From Aeromonas sp. FDAARGOS 1405 (lineage in GTDB: Bacteria > Pseudomonadota > Gammaproteobacteria > Enterobacterales > Aeromonadaceae), in the NCBI RefSeq assembly GCF_019048265.1, contig NZ_CP077311.1, forward strand, positions 2,117,001 to 2,181,000: a stretch of 64,000 nt of DNA. The letters run 5' to 3'. Shown here piece after piece: positions 1 to 9,225 of this stretch. The position numbers and the translations under genes are program-made. The notes below the pieces were generated by a model. The model was given only the letters and a program-made list of their open reading frames with translations. It searched no databases and was not told the origin of the DNA. Every line of letters begins with the position of its first letter. Positions within the stretch are counted from its first letter, which is position 1.

Positions 1-1794
1 TTTCTGGCCACCATGAGCCACGAGTTGCGTACCCCTATTTCCGGTATGCATGGCATGCTTGAGTTGCTGCAAATGAGCGAGCTCAACGACGATCAGCGTT
101 ACATGGTGCGCAATGTTGTCACCTCGACTAACAACCTGCTCTATCTGGTCAACGATATTCTCGATTTTTCCAAGATCGAAGCAGGTCAATTGCAACTGCA
201 TTGTCAGGTCAGCCGGTTGCAGACGGTGATCTGCGATGCGATTCGTGGTCACGCCACCCTTGCCCATAACAAAGGGCTTAACGTGACGCTGGAGTGGGGT
301 CAGCATGTGCCGGATTGGGCCGATATCGATGGGGTTCGGGTCGGCCAGGTGATCTCCAACCTGCTCAACAATGCGGTAAAGTTTACCGAGCAGGGGGCAG
401 TCTCTATCCGGGTCAGCTACCTGCGCGAGCATCTTGCCATCAGCATCCGTGATACCGGCATCGGGATTGCCGAAGAGAAACAGGCATTGTTATTTACCCC
501 GTTTGAGCAGGTTGAGTCCGATATCAACCGCCGCTTTGGTGGAACAGGTCTGGGGCTGGCGATCTGTGATCAGCTGGTGCGCAAAATGGGCGGCGAACTG
601 ACCCTGACCAGCAAGGCGGGAGAGGGCTCCCGTTTCCGCTTTACTGTGCCGCTGGCCCATCCTCAATGGGATGCGCCCCCGCTGACTGGCACCGAATGGT
701 GGTTTTTTAGCGCCGATGCCAATCTCGAGTCGGCCATGCTGCGGTTGGGGGCCAGGCTCAAGCATCTGGATGCCGGCCAGCTCAACCGCTCACTGGAAGG
801 ATTGCTGCTGGCTGACCAGCAGTGGTTGGAGCAAGCTCTTGGCAGTGAGTGGCAGGGCTGGTTACAACATGTTGCATTGAGAGGAATAATTGCGTCACCG
901 AACGAGGCCCTGCGTGGCCGTGTTGGCGGTCAGCAGTGGTGGCGGTTGGGGCTCTCCCCTCTCTATCCGGATCTGCTGCTGGAAAGTTGCCTCGAGTTGC
1001 TGCAAGAGCAGGTTGTTCCTGCCTTGCCTGCGCTGGCTGACAAGCTGGGAGGACGGGTACTGGTGGCCGATGATCATCCGGTCAATCGTGCCCTGCTGGC
1101 ACGACAACTGGCGATCCTCGGGATCGAAGCCCAAGTGGTAGAGGATGGCGAGAAGGCGTTGCGGGCCTGGCAGGGGCAGTCATTCTCCTTGTTACTGACC
1201 GATTGCCACATGCCGGTGATGGATGGCTATGCCCTGACCAAGGCGCTGCGGGCTGCGGGGGTGACGGCGCCCATTATCGGGGTAACAGCAGATACCTCGG
1301 AAGAGGCCCATGCTCGTATGGTGGAGGCGGGCATGAGCGATATGCTGTTCAAGCCCTACCCGCTGGATACCCTGCGCCAGCTGTTGGCACACTGGCTTGC
1401 CGAGTCGGTAACCGCGGGTAGTGCTGTGGGGGCGGCGATTGATGACGGACTGGCCGTTCAGGCAGAACGCTGGTTGACCCTGTTTGGCGATGAGCCGACG
1501 GCGCGGGTGATGGCGGCGGAATATCTCGACTCCAATCGTCAGGATGGAGCTCATATGAAGGCCGCTTTGGTTTGCCACGACTTCGGTGCATTGGTAGAGA
1601 CTGCCCACCGGATCAAGGGCGCGGCCCGCATGGTCGGACTACAGGAGCTGGCCAGCCAGGCAGCCAGGCTGGAGTCGGCTGCCAGATTGAAACAGTTTGA
1701 TGAACTGGAGGAGCTCACCGGCAAGGTGCAGCTATTGATGACGGCGATCGCCCACGACATTGGATTATGGCTCGATGAAAAAAGCACAACATGA
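1..1794 (+). CDS. Hybrid sensor histidine kinase, C-terminal part (5' truncated by the window edge)
   Basis: The reading frame is open from base 1, so the sensor half lies outside the window and 597 residues remain. It starts inside the dimerisation helix with the phosphoacceptor His of SHELRTP at residue 7. An HATPase domain follows, with the N-box (SNLLNNAVKF), DTGIGI and GTGLGLAI. A receiver domain has VADDHPVN near residue 355, the acceptor Asp of TDCHMPVMDG at residue 401 and the Lys of FKPY near 451. A C-terminal Hpt domain carries AHRIKGAA with His 536. This is the BvgS/RocS-type four-step phosphorelay architecture (family knowledge). It ends inside the start of the REC-EAL gene, so that response regulator is the likely partner (inference). 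Confidence 0.93.
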   Translation, partial: FLATMSHELRTPISGMHGMLELLQMSELNDDQRYMVRNVVTSTNNLLYLVNDILDFSKIEAGQLQLHCQVSRLQTVICDAIRGHATLAHNKGLNVTLEWGQHVPDWADIDGVRVGQVISNLLNNAVKFTEQGAVSIRVSYLREHLAISIRDTGIGIAEEKQALLFTPFEQVESDINRRFGGTGLGLAICDQLVRKMGGELTLTSKAGEGSRFRFTVPLAHPQWDAPPLTGTEWWFFSADANLESAMLRLGARLKHLDAGQLNRSLEGLLLADQQWLEQALGSEWQGWLQHVALRGIIASPNEALRGRVGGQQWWRLGLSPLYPDLLLESCLELLQEQVVPALPALADKLGGRVLVADDHPVNRALLARQLAILGIEAQVVEDGEKALRAWQGQSFSLLLTDCHMPVMDGYALTKALRAAGVTAPIIGVTADTSEEAHARMVEAGMSDMLFKPYPLDTLRQLLAHWLAESVTAGSAVGAAIDDGLAVQAERWLTLFGDEPTARVMAAEYLDSNRQDGAHMKAALVCHDFGALVETAHRIKGAARMVGLQELASQAARLESAARLKQFDELEELTGKVQLLMTAIAHDIGLWLDEKSTT

Positions 1795-2986
1795 GTTAGT
1801 CATTATGGTCGTGGAAGACCATGGATTTCAGCGCAAGGCGCTGCTGCACCAGGTCCGCAGCCTGGGATTCCAGAATCTGCTGGAGGCGGCCGATGGTGCC
1901 GAGGCGCTGGCACTGAGCCAGCAACACGCCGTCGATATCCTGTTTTGCGATCTGCGGATGCCGGGTATGGATGGCATGGCGCTGCTGCGCCGCCTGTCAC
2001 TGGGCGGTTTTCGGGGAGGGATAATTCTCTCTAGTGCCCTTGAAGACGATGTGGTGGAAGCCGTGTTGCGAATGAGTGCTGCCTATGGCTTGCAGGTGCT
2101 CGGCCGCATAGAGAAACCATCTACCCAGCAGCAGCTCAAGCAACTGATCGATGCATGGTCACCCCAGGAGGAGCCTGCCAGTGAGGAAGAGGGACACAGA
2201 ATCGGGCTGGATGAGTTGCGTCGGGCGCTCGAGCAGGATCAACTGTTGCCCTGGTATCAGCCCAAGGTGAGCTTTGCCTCCGGCGAGTGGGTCGGAATGG
2301 AGGCGCTGGCCCGTTGGCAGCACCCGGAGTATGGCCTAATCTCCCCGGGGCGCTTTATTCCGCTGGCGGAGCACAACGGCCTGATCGATCAGTTGACTGA
2401 GGTGATCATCGGCAAATCTCTCAGTGATGGCCACTTGTGGGAAGAGACCGGGCTCTCACTGAATCTGTCGATGAACCTCTCCACCACCTCGCTGATCGAG
2501 GGCGATCTGTGCAACTCCCTAATCAATCAGTGTCAACGCTGGAGTATCAACCCCGAGCTTATCACCCTGGAGGTGACCGAGAGCGCCTTTGTGCAGGATC
2601 TGGGCAAGTCGCTGGAGGTGCTGACCCGGCTGCGGATGCACGGCTTTGGTCTCTCCATTGATGACTTCGGTACCGGCTACTCCTCCATGCAGCAATTGGC
2701 GCTTCTGCCCTTTACCGAATTGAAGCTGGACAGATCCTTTGTCGATCGCTGTTTTGAAGACCCCTCCCGTCTGGCAATTATCGAGTCCAGCATCGAGCTG
2801 GCACGGAAGTTGGGCCTCAAGTCGGTGGCTGAAGGGGTGGAGGATGAGCAGACCTGGCGGTTGCTGGCAACGCTGGGTTGCGATGTTTGCCAGGGGTTCT
2901 TCTCTGCCAGACCTATGCCACGCAGTGAGTTGCAAACATGGAATCGAACTTGGCAGGATAGATTGCCTACACTGATATCTATCTGA
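1775..2986 (+). CDS. Response regulator with REC and EAL domains (c-di-GMP phosphodiesterase)
   Basis: The 403-residue protein has an N-terminal receiver domain (acceptor Asp 59 in CDLRMPGMDG, Lys in IEKPS) and a C-terminal EAL domain. EAL residues needed for catalysis are visible: Glu 176 in MEALARW, the Asn of NLSMNLS, Glu in LEVTES, DDFGTG, Lys in LKLDRS, VAEGVE and CQGFFSARP. It is therefore probably an active enzyme hydrolysing c-di-GMP to pGpG. The layout is that of RocR of Pseudomonas. A TTG at 1760 is in frame, but the ATG at 1775 is the more natural start; no strong ribosome-binding site is seen for either. It overlaps the kinase gene, which implies co-expression and phosphorelay pairing. 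Confidence 0.92.
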   Translation: MKKAQHELVIMVVEDHGFQRKALLHQVRSLGFQNLLEAADGAEALALSQQHAVDILFCDLRMPGMDGMALLRRLSLGGFRGGIILSSALEDDVVEAVLRMSAAYGLQVLGRIEKPSTQQQLKQLIDAWSPQEEPASEEEGHRIGLDELRRALEQDQLLPWYQPKVSFASGEWVGMEALARWQHPEYGLISPGRFIPLAEHNGLIDQLTEVIIGKSLSDGHLWEETGLSLNLSMNLSTTSLIEGDLCNSLINQCQRWSINPELITLEVTESAFVQDLGKSLEVLTRLRMHGFGLSIDDFGTGYSSMQQLALLPFTELKLDRSFVDRCFEDPSRLAIIESSIELARKLGLKSVAEGVEDEQTWRLLATLGCDVCQGFFSARPMPRSELQTWNRTWQDRLPTLISI

Positions 2987-3024
2987 TTCTGTTGGCTGGA
3001 TCCTCCGTTTGAACAAGGATGTTC

Positions 3025-5001
3025 ATGAAAATTTCAAACAAGTTGCTGCTCAGCTTCGGTTTTATCAACCTGCTGATCCTGCTCTCCTCCACGCTGGTCT
3101 ATTACCGGCTGACCCAGATCAATCAGGCCCAACACACCCTGCTGGAGCAGGCGCTGCCCGCCCTGCAGCGGGATGAGGCGAGTCAGAAGGCGCTGGTTGC
3201 CACTGTTTCAGCCCTGCGTGGCTATCTGATCCTCGGCAAGGATCCGGTTCAGGCTTCTCGCCTCAAGCAGGAGTGGGACTCGGCCTGGCAGGCGATTGCC
3301 CATCAGACGTTCAGTCAGGCGCTCGCCAAGTCTCTCGAGACCTTCAAAAGCCATCAGGAGAAAGTGTGGACCATCGCCCAGAGTGAAGAGAATCTGCCCG
3401 CTCACACCCTGATGCTGCAGGAGGCTGGGCCACTGGCGGAGGCGGCGCTCGATCAGCTGCAATCCTTTGCCAATGAGGAGGTCGCAACCCCGCAGGAGCA
3501 GCTCACAGGGGATCGCCGCATGCTGCTCAAACAGGTGGGGGATGCCTATAACAGCCTCGCCAACGCACTCTCTGCCCTGCGGGATTTTCTCATCTCCGGC
3601 GATCCCGAATACCGCAGCAAATATCAGGATTACTACCAGTTCCATCAGCAGCGGGTGGCTGAGGTGAAACAGCAAGCCGCGCTCTTTACCGAGACCCAGC
3701 GCGGCCTCTGGCAGCTGTTTGAAGAGATGGCGAGTCCCTTCTCCGAGCTGGTTGAGCAGGTGATCGAGAAGCGCCAGGCACCGGATTGGGATCAGGCCAA
3801 TTACCTGATGGCCACCGACATCGAACCGATGCAGTCCAACCTCAGCGAGCAGCTGGTCCAGCAGGTGGGGAAAACCCGTGCCGAGGTGGATCAGATTTCG
3901 GCGCAAATGACTCGTGCCGGGAGTGCCATCAACCAGACACTGCTGTTGGCTACCGGCAGCGCCATTGTGCTTGGTATGGTAGTCGCCTGGCTCTTCAGTC
4001 GTCGTCTGACCCGTGACATTGCCAGCTTGGTGACCAGGGCAGGACAGGTTGCGGATGGCCGACTGGCGGCCGATCCCCTGCCCATCACGGGGCAGGATGA
4101 GTTGGGAGAATTGACTGGTTCCATCAACCGGATGTCTGCCCAGTTACATCATCTGGTCGGGGAGTTGCAGGGGGCAGTGGGGCAGGTCGAGGTGGCCTGT
4201 CTCGATGTGGGCAGCACCACCAGAGCCATAGTGGCGGATCTGACGGAGCAGGATCAGCGGGTCGATGCGGTGGCGGCGGCTATCGATCAGATGTCGGTCA
4301 GCGCCCGGGATGTGGCCGGCCATATCGCCGCCGCGGCAGGTGGCGCCCAGCAGGTGCAACACCAGACTCGTCAGGGAGAGGCCGCGCTGGCGCGGATGAC
4401 CGACGCCATGCAGCAGATTGCGGCCATGATTGGGCAGGCCAACGAGGCCATGGGGCTGCTGGCACATCAGAGCGAACAAGTTGGGCAGATCACCGAGGTG
4501 ATCGCCACGATAGCGGAGCAGACCAACTTGCTGGCCCTCAATGCGGCGATCGAGGCGGCGCGGGCAGGTGAGCAGGGACGCGGTTTTGCGGTGGTGGCCG
4601 ACGAGGTGCGCCAGCTGGCGACCCGCACCCATCAATCCACCGCCGAGATCAGCCAGACTATTGTGGCCATCTCCCAGCAGACTCGCCAGACGGTGAGCAC
4701 CGTCAGCAGCGGCACCCGGTTGGTAGAGCAAGGGCGGGATGCAGTCGGATTGGTGACCGATACCCTGAGTGCCATGAACCAGCTGGTGCGGTCGCTGTCG
4801 GGCCAGCTGGAGGCCATTTCGGTGGCAACCGAGCAGCAGTCGCGGGTGGCCGCCGAGGTATCCGGGACGGTCGACGACATTGCCGGGCTTAGTCGGCAAT
4901 CCTGTCAGCGCAGTCAGCAGGGGGAGGAGATCGTAGCCAGACTGGCTGGCGATACCGGCAAGCTGAAGGCGGTCATCGCCCGCTTTGATCTTGATGCGTG
5001 A
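3025..5001 (+). CDS. Methyl-accepting chemotaxis protein
   Basis: The 658-residue receptor has one membrane helix at about 8-28 and a long periplasmic sensor of roughly 270 residues rich in Gln and Leu. A second helix lies at about 303-325 ([17 protein letters not shown]), followed by a HAMP segment and a cytoplasmic coiled coil. The conserved signalling tip [20 protein letters not shown] is near residue 500. The ligand cannot be read from the sequence. ATG 3025 is preferred over the in-frame ATG at 3019 because AAGG at 3015-3018 gives normal spacing only to 3025. It lies 38 bp after the REC-EAL gene on the same strand and may be co-transcribed with it. Confidence 0.93.
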   Translation: MKISNKLLLSFGFINLLILLSSTLVYYRLTQINQAQHTLLEQALPALQRDEASQKALVATVSALRGYLILGKDPVQASRLKQEWDSAWQAIAHQTFSQALAKSLETFKSHQEKVWTIAQSEENLPAHTLMLQEAGPLAEAALDQLQSFANEEVATPQEQLTGDRRMLLKQVGDAYNSLANALSALRDFLISGDPEYRSKYQDYYQFHQQRVAEVKQQAALFTETQRGLWQLFEEMASPFSELVEQVIEKRQAPDWDQANYLMATDIEPMQSNLSEQLVQQVGKTRAEVDQISAQMTRAGSAINQTLLLATGSAIVLGMVVAWLFSRRLTRDIASLVTRAGQVADGRLAADPLPITGQDELGELTGSINRMSAQLHHLVGELQGAVGQVEVACLDVGSTTRAIVADLTEQDQRVDAVAAAIDQMSVSARDVAGHIAAAAGGAQQVQHQTRQGEAALARMTDAMQQIAAMIGQANEAMGLLAHQSEQVGQITEVIATIAEQTNLLALNAAIEAARAGEQGRGFAVVADEVRQLATRTHQSTAEISQTIVAISQQTRQTVSTVSSGTRLVEQGRDAVGLVTDTLSAMNQLVRSLSGQLEAISVATEQQSRVAAEVSGTVDDIAGLSRQSCQRSQQGEEIVARLAGDTGKLKAVIARFDLDA

Positions 5002-5002
5002 G

Positions 5003-5023
5003 ATGGCGGGAGTATCCCGCCAT
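5003..5023 (+). terminator. Hairpin after the chemoreceptor gene
   Basis: ATGGCGGGA and TCCCGCCAT form a 9-bp perfect stem around GTA, directly after the chemoreceptor stop codon. The following tract (TGCTATT) is poor in T, so termination strength is uncertain. A second small hairpin (CGGGCC/GGCCCG, 5040-5055) lies before the end of rfaH on the other strand. Confidence 0.45.
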
Positions 5024-5060
5024 TGCTATTGCCATGCACCGGGCCGTCTGGCCCGTGGGT

Positions 5061-5561
5061 TTAGTCCAGACGCCTGAAGGTGTGGTTGTCGAAGCTGCTG
5101 GTGGTCTCCCGGTTGAGCAGGCTGACCAGCAAAATCGCCCGTTTCTCTCCATCCGGCTCCATATAGATGGCTTCGAAGCCGGCAAGCGGCCCCTCTTCAA
5201 TCAGCACCTTGTCGCCCGAGCAGGGCAGGTTAGCGTAGCTGGCTCTCGCCTCATCGCTGTCATCGCGACTCATCAGCTGATAGACCAGCTTGCTGCTGAT
5301 GGGGGTCCATTCACTGCCAAAGTGGATGATCCGGCTGATGCCGCGGGTCGATTTCAGGGTGACCGGTGTTACCTCTTCCAAATCGACAAAGATAAACAGA
5401 TAGTTGGGGAACATGGGTTCCCGTACCGGAACTCGCTTGCCCCGGCGCAGCTTCTCGATCTCCACCATGGGGTAATAGGATTCGATACCCTGGGCATCGA
5501 GGTGGGCGCGGGCGCGGGCCTCTTCTTTTGGCTTGCAGTAGGCCAGATACCATTTTTTCAT
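5061..5561 (-). CDS. rfaH: Transcription antitermination protein RfaH
   Basis: The 166-residue protein is a NusG paralogue recruited to ops-bearing operons (LPS, capsule, conjugation), where it suppresses pausing and Rho termination and couples transcription to translation. The N-terminal NGN domain opens with MKKWYLAYCKPKEE and contains PMFPNYLFI. The C-terminal KOW-type part has SGDKVLIEEGPLAGFEAIY. The length fits the family (E. coli 162). The frame stays open upstream to 5657, but the RfaH N-terminus aligns at the ATG at 5561. It is a single gene, convergent with the chemoreceptor. No ops element is visible next to it, so its targets lie elsewhere. Confidence 0.95.
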   Translation of the reverse strand: MKKWYLAYCKPKEEARARAHLDAQGIESYYPMVEIEKLRRGKRVPVREPMFPNYLFIFVDLEEVTPVTLKSTRGISRIIHFGSEWTPISSKLVYQLMSRDDSDEARASYANLPCSGDKVLIEEGPLAGFEAIYMEPDGEKRAILLVSLLNRETTSSFDNHTFRRLD

Positions 5562-5613
5562 GTTATGAGTATGTTCGTGTTGCCGTGCTCGCGGATATGA
5601 TAGCGGCGCCAAT

Positions 5614-5645
5614 AAAAAAGGCCACGCATTGCGTGGCCTTTTTTG
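5614..5645 (-). terminator. Terminator of metNIQ (also usable from the plus strand)
   Basis: AAAGGCCACGC pairs with GCGTGGCCTTT around ATT, with an A-run on one side and a T-run on the other. It lies just downstream of the metQ stop and upstream of rfaH, so on the minus strand it ends the metNIQ transcript and separates it from rfaH. Confidence 0.88.
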
Positions 5646-5657
5646 CCGAGTGAGCAA

Positions 5658-6458
5658 TTACCAACCTTTTACCAGGCCGCCTTTGAACAGCTCGAGACCT
5701 TTCTTGTAGACATCATCGGTCTGGAAAGCTTGTACGAACTGTTTGACCTTCTCGTCATCCTTGTTGTTGTCGCGGGCGACGATCAGGTTGACGTAGGGGG
5801 ACTCTTTGTCTTCAACAAACAGGCCGTTTTCAGTCGGGGTCAGACCAATCTGGCCGGCGAAGGTGTTGTTGATGATAGCCAGATCCACATCTTCCAGCGA
5901 ACGGGGCAGCTGGGCTGCTTCCAGCTCGACAATCTTGAAGTTGCGCGGGTTGCTGGCGATATCCAGCACGGTTGCTTCCAGACCGGCGCCATCCTTCAGG
6001 GTGATCAGACCCTGTTTGGCCAGCAGGATCAGGGAGCGGCCCAGGTTGGTTGGATCGTTCGGTACCGCGATCTGGGCGCCATCTTGCAGCTCGCTCAGCG
6101 CCTTGATCTTCTTGGAGTAACCGGCGATCGGGTAGACGAAGGTGTTGCCAACCGGCACCAGCTTGAAGCCGCGATCACGTACCTGTGCATCCAGATAGGG
6201 TTTGTGCTGGAAAGCGTTGACGTCGATGCTGCCATCGTTCAGCGCCACGTTCGGGGTGACGTAGTCGGAGAAGTTGACCACCTCGACTGTCAGACCGTAT
6301 TTCTCTTTGGCTACCTTGGCAGCCACTTCAACCAGTTCGGTCTCCGGGCCGGCAATAGCGCCCACTTTCAGAACCTTGCTCTCTTCTTTTTGACCGCAAC
6401 CGGCCAGAACCAGACCAGCCAGCAGGGCAGCCGCAACGGATTTGATGCCAAATTTCAT
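5658..6458 (-). CDS. metQ: Methionine ABC transporter substrate-binding lipoprotein MetQ
   Basis: The 266-residue NlpA-family binding protein delivers methionine to the MetNI importer. The N-terminus is a lipoprotein signal with lipobox LAGC (Cys about 21). Hallmarks are VGAIAGPETELVE and the long binding domain ending in FKGGLVKGW. The ATG at 6458 is chosen because GGAGG (the minus-strand reading of CCTCC at 6462-6467) sits at normal distance; the longer frame to 6518 has no such support and would bury the signal peptide. It is the last gene of metNIQ, followed by a strong terminator. Confidence 0.96.
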   Translation of the reverse strand: MKFGIKSVAAALLAGLVLAGCGQKEESKVLKVGAIAGPETELVEVAAKVAKEKYGLTVEVVNFSDYVTPNVALNDGSIDVNAFQHKPYLDAQVRDRGFKLVPVGNTFVYPIAGYSKKIKALSELQDGAQIAVPNDPTNLGRSLILLAKQGLITLKDGAGLEATVLDIASNPRNFKIVELEAAQLPRSLEDVDLAIINNTFAGQIGLTPTENGLFVEDKESPYVNLIVARDNNKDDEKVKQFVQAFQTDDVYKKGLELFKGGLVKGW

Positions 6459-6483
6459 AAAACCTCCTGTCAGAAATCGACGA

Positions 6484-7137
6484 TTAACGATGATCACATT
6501 TGTTGACCAGGCGCTCACCCGCGCTCTGGATAAGTTGAACCAGTACTACCAGGATAACCACGGTCACCAGCATGACGGTCGGGTCAAAGCGCTGATAACC
6601 ATAACGAATACCCACATCCCCCAGACCACCGCCACCGATGGCCCCGGCCATGGCCGAGTAGTTCACCAGAGTGACGAGGGTAATGGTGACGCTGTTGAGG
6701 ATGCCGGGCAGAGCCTCGGGCAGCAGCACCTTGGTGATTATTTGCAGCGGCTTGGCGCCCATGGCCTTGGCCGCTTCCAGCAGGCCGTCCGGCACTTCCA
6801 TCAGGGCCCCTTCCACCAGACGGGCGATGAAAGGGATGCAGCCGACAGTCAGCGGCACGATGGCGGCGATGGTGCCGATACTGGTGCCGACAATCAGCCG
6901 GGTTAGCGGAATGATGGCGACCAGCAGGATAATAAAGGGCACCGAGCGACCCACGTTGACCACCATACCCAGAGTACGGTTGAGCAAGGGGTTGGCCAGG
7001 ATCTGGCCCGCCTTGGTCACGTGCAGTGCCACGCCGAGCGGCAGACCCAGCAGGCAGCCGAACAGGGCGGAGGCAAACACCATGATCAGGGTGTCGCCCA
7101 GGGCCGTGATGAGCAGATTAATCATGGCTTCGGACAT
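6484..7137 (-). CDS. metI: Methionine ABC transporter permease MetI
   Basis: The 217-residue inner-membrane permease has about five hydrophobic helices and the permease coupling signature near [25 protein letters not shown], which contacts the MetN ATPase. GGAGGTAATGGGTT lies just before the start ATG. Its first codons overlap the end of metN by 20 bp, so the two are translationally coupled. It passes methionine through the membrane. Confidence 0.96.
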   Translation of the reverse strand: MSEAMINLLITALGDTLIMVFASALFGCLLGLPLGVALHVTKAGQILANPLLNRTLGMVVNVGRSVPFIILLVAIIPLTRLIVGTSIGTIAAIVPLTVGCIPFIARLVEGALMEVPDGLLEAAKAMGAKPLQIITKVLLPEALPGILNSVTITLVTLVNYSAMAGAIGGGGLGDVGIRYGYQRFDPTVMLVTVVILVVLVQLIQSAGERLVNKCDHR

Positions 7138-8161
7138 AACCCATTACCTCCAGCTGAATGTGGTTGTCGATAAGGAACTGCTGGGTGGCCTCGCACTGGG
7201 CTTCATCCCCGAACAGCTCGGCCAGCAGGAAACCGAATTTGACGCCACCGGCGTACTCGATGTCCGCGCTCAGAATGCTGATGTCGATATTGAAACGGCG
7301 GCTCGCCTCGGAGATCAGCGGCGTGTCGACCGTGCTGCCGGTAAAGCCAAGCTTCACCAGCGGGTAGCTACCCGGCACCCGCTCGCTGCTCATCCGATCC
7401 TGATACTCCTGCGGTACCTCCAGATGGATGGTAGAGTGGATGAAGTCACGTGCCAGCTGGGTTTTGGCATTGCTGAAGAACCAGGCCACTTCGCCCTGCT
7501 CGATCAGACGGCCGTCGCTGATGATGGCCACTTCGTCACAGATCCCCTTCACCACGTCCATCTCGTGGGTGATGAGCAGGATGGTGAGCCCCAGCTTGAC
7601 GTTGATCTCCTTGAGCAGGGTCAGGATCGAGCGGGTGGTCTGCGGGTCGAGGGCCGAGGTGGCCTCGTCGCAGAGCAGTACCTTGGGGGCCGGAGCCAGT
7701 GCGCGGGCAATGGCGACGCGCTGCTTCTGACCGCCGGAAAGCTCGGACGGATAGGCCTGGGCACGGGCTTCCAGCCCGACCAGCGCCAGCAGCTCGGCAA
7801 CCCGTTGCTGGATCTTCTCTTTGCTCCAGCCTGCCAGCTCCAGCGGAAAGGCGATGTTGGCAAACACGGTGCGGGAGGCAAGCAGGTTGAAGTGCTGGAA
7901 AATCATCCCGATCTGGCGGCGAGCCTGGGTCAGATCCCGTTCGCTCAGGGCGACCAGATCCTGGCCATCAACGATGACTTGACCCTCTGTCGGGCGCTCC
8001 AGCAGGTTGACACAACGAATGAGGGTACTCTTGCCGGCACCGGAGGCACCGATCACCCCGAAAATTTTGCCTTGGGGTACATGCAGACTCACATCACGCA
8101 GGGCGTGCACGGCATCACTGCCTGTACCGTAGACTTTGTTGAGACCGATCAACTTAATCAT
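7118..8161 (-). CDS. metN: Methionine ABC transporter ATP-binding protein MetN
   Basis: The 347-residue ATPase of the methionine importer has Walker [10 protein letters not shown] (residues 38-46), the ABC signature [15 protein letters not shown], Walker [14 protein letters not shown] and the H-loop ITHEMD. The C-terminal ~100 residues form the ACT-like C2 domain that in E. coli MetN binds methionine and gives trans-inhibition. The ATG at 8161 ([12 protein letters not shown]) is chosen over the upstream frame to 8230 because it matches the family N-terminus and has GGAAGA upstream. It is the first gene of metNIQ, and its promoter carries MetJ boxes. Confidence 0.96.
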   Translation of the reverse strand: MIKLIGLNKVYGTGSDAVHALRDVSLHVPQGKIFGVIGASGAGKSTLIRCVNLLERPTEGQVIVDGQDLVALSERDLTQARRQIGMIFQHFNLLASRTVFANIAFPLELAGWSKEKIQQRVAELLALVGLEARAQAYPSELSGGQKQRVAIARALAPAPKVLLCDEATSALDPQTTRSILTLLKEINVKLGLTILLITHEMDVVKGICDEVAIISDGRLIEQGEVAWFFSNAKTQLARDFIHSTIHLEVPQEYQDRMSSERVPGSYPLVKLGFTGSTVDTPLISEASRRFNIDISILSADIEYAGGVKFGFLLAELFGDEAQCEATQQFLIDNHIQLEVMGYVRSHD

Positions 8162-8257
8162 GGATTCTTCCGTGCTAACAGCCTTAAAGCACAGGGCGCT
8201 ACAGGCGGGAAAATTGGGCAGAGGTTCCACTGGGTTACTCTGTCATCATGGAGGATG

Positions 8258-8286
8258 ATGCTAAGATGTCTGGATGGCCATGTCAA
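8258..8286 (-). promoter_or_regulatory. Sigma70 promoter of metNIQ
   Basis: On the minus strand a perfect -35 TTGACA (8281-8286) is followed by a 17-bp spacer and the -10 TAGCAT (8258-8263). The start codon of metN lies about 90 bp further on. The promoter is buried in the MetJ operator. Confidence 0.8.
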
Positions 8287-8311
8287 CGCATGTTTTTACG
8301 TCTAGACGTCT
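8264..8311. promoter_or_regulatory. MetJ operator: six tandem 8-bp met boxes
   Basis: Six contiguous 8-bp units lie in register: AGATGTCT, GGATGGCC, ATGTCAAC, GCATGTTT, TTACGTCT and AGACGTCT. The last is the perfect consensus met box, and the first and fifth match at 6-7 of 8 positions. MetJ with S-adenosylmethionine binds such arrays as stacked dimers. The array covers the spacer and -35 element of the metN promoter, so it should repress metNIQ when methionine is plentiful. Confidence 0.85.
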
Positions 8312-8605
8312 AAAAAAGTGATAAGGATTTCTGTCAGGCGGATAACGATCAGAATGGTATTGTTGCTCATCCAGATCCTGTTTCGTCCCTGCGGCAGATA
8401 ACCGAATTAAAGATGGTTTATGCCGGGTAAGGCTGGTTTTATTAGTGTGTTAGCCCGTTTCTGTTCACATCTGCTGTCTAGCTTAATGCTCCTCCATCGT
8501 TACACAAATTGCTGCACAAATCGTTCCCTATTCGTGACCGGATCACCTGATCGCCACTTTGTCGGTGTCAACCTTGATGCAGCGCAAGAGGGGCTCGGAT
8601 AGGGA
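8312..8605. other. Intergenic region between metNIQ and the 8666 gene
   Basis: The 294 bp between the MetJ operator and the next promoter hold no convincing gene. A 60-codon frame at 8420-8602 lacks a ribosome-binding site and family features. No clear hairpin terminator or further operator was recognised. Confidence 0.5.
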
Positions 8606-8634
8606 TTGGGTCGGTGGCGCCGGTTTTTTATACT
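8606..8634 (+). promoter_or_regulatory. Promoter of the 8666 gene
   Basis: TTGGGT (8606-8611), a 17-bp spacer and TATACT (8629-8634) form a good sigma70 promoter. Transcription would start near 8641, about 25 bp before the proposed ATG. This excludes the upstream ATG at 8606. Confidence 0.65.
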
Positions 8635-8665
8635 GATGTTGTCGACAAGCATGGAGGGCAGTGCG

Positions 8666-9121
8666 ATGAGATTCCAACAGATCAAAGAGTTGCTGCACTA
8701 TCTTGAGCAGGTTCATCACCAGCTCGGACTCTGTTACGGGCGTTTGACCAGTCAGGTGGACAGCGAACGCAGCCGGATGTTGCTGGTCTATCTGCAAGGG
8801 CGTGAGGATGCGGCTAGTGCCCATCTGCACGAATATGCCGCTCAACTGGGAGAGGCGGTCAGGGAAACCTGGCTGGAGCAGGGTTTTAGCGAGGATATGC
8901 TGCCTGCCATTACCGGTTGCGAGCTGCCAGCCTCGGCTCAAACCGGGGAGATCCTTGCGCTGGTTTGTCGCTGGGAGGAGCAGCTGGTCGGTGAGTTGGG
9001 TCATCTGGCCCGGGAGTGCCCGACACCGGCCACCACCGCATTGCTCGAGAATCTGGCCAGGCTGGAGCAGACCCGCCTGACCCGACTGGTGCACGGAGTG
9101 CACCGACTCGACGACATGTAG
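8666..9121 (+). CDS. Uncharacterised helical protein (151 residues)
   Basis: I do not recognise the family. The protein is soluble and probably all-helical, rich in Leu, Glu, Gln and Arg, with no signal peptide or membrane segment. It opens with MRFQQIKELLHYLEQVHHQLG and ends LTRLVHGVHRLDDM. The spacing of Glu and His residues (EQVHHQLG, LHEYAAQLGE, EDAASAHLHEY) is reminiscent of ferritin-like four-helix bundles, but no exact metal motif is claimed. ATG 8666 is chosen because GGAGG at 8653-8657 fits it and a promoter lies just upstream. It stands alone, convergent with the glucokinase gene. Confidence 0.8.
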   Translation: MRFQQIKELLHYLEQVHHQLGLCYGRLTSQVDSERSRMLLVYLQGREDAASAHLHEYAAQLGEAVRETWLEQGFSEDMLPAITGCELPASAQTGEILALVCRWEEQLVGELGHLARECPTPATTALLENLARLEQTRLTRLVHGVHRLDDM

Positions 9122-9164
9122 CGGGTGATAAGCGCCAAACTCGCAAGATGACCGCAAAACAAAA

Positions 9165-9192
9165 GGGCCCGGCAGCAGTGCCGGGCCCTTTC
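9165..9192. terminator. Bidirectional terminator between the 8666 gene and ppgK
   Basis: GGGCCCGGCA pairs with TGCCGGGCCC around GCAG, a 10-bp perfect stem, with A-rich sequence before and a short T tract after. It lies between two convergent genes and can serve both. Confidence 0.85.
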
Positions 9193-9225
9193 CATTGGTA
9201 TCTGCTGACTTGCAGTGAGCGTCGG

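Noticed and set aside
1760..1774. TTG start for the REC-EAL gene
   Set aside because: It adds five residues not typical of a receiver start; the ATG at 1775 is a simpler choice.
6671..8305. Plus-strand ORF of 544 codons opposite metI and metN
   Set aside because: It lies antisense to two clear transporter genes and has no family features.
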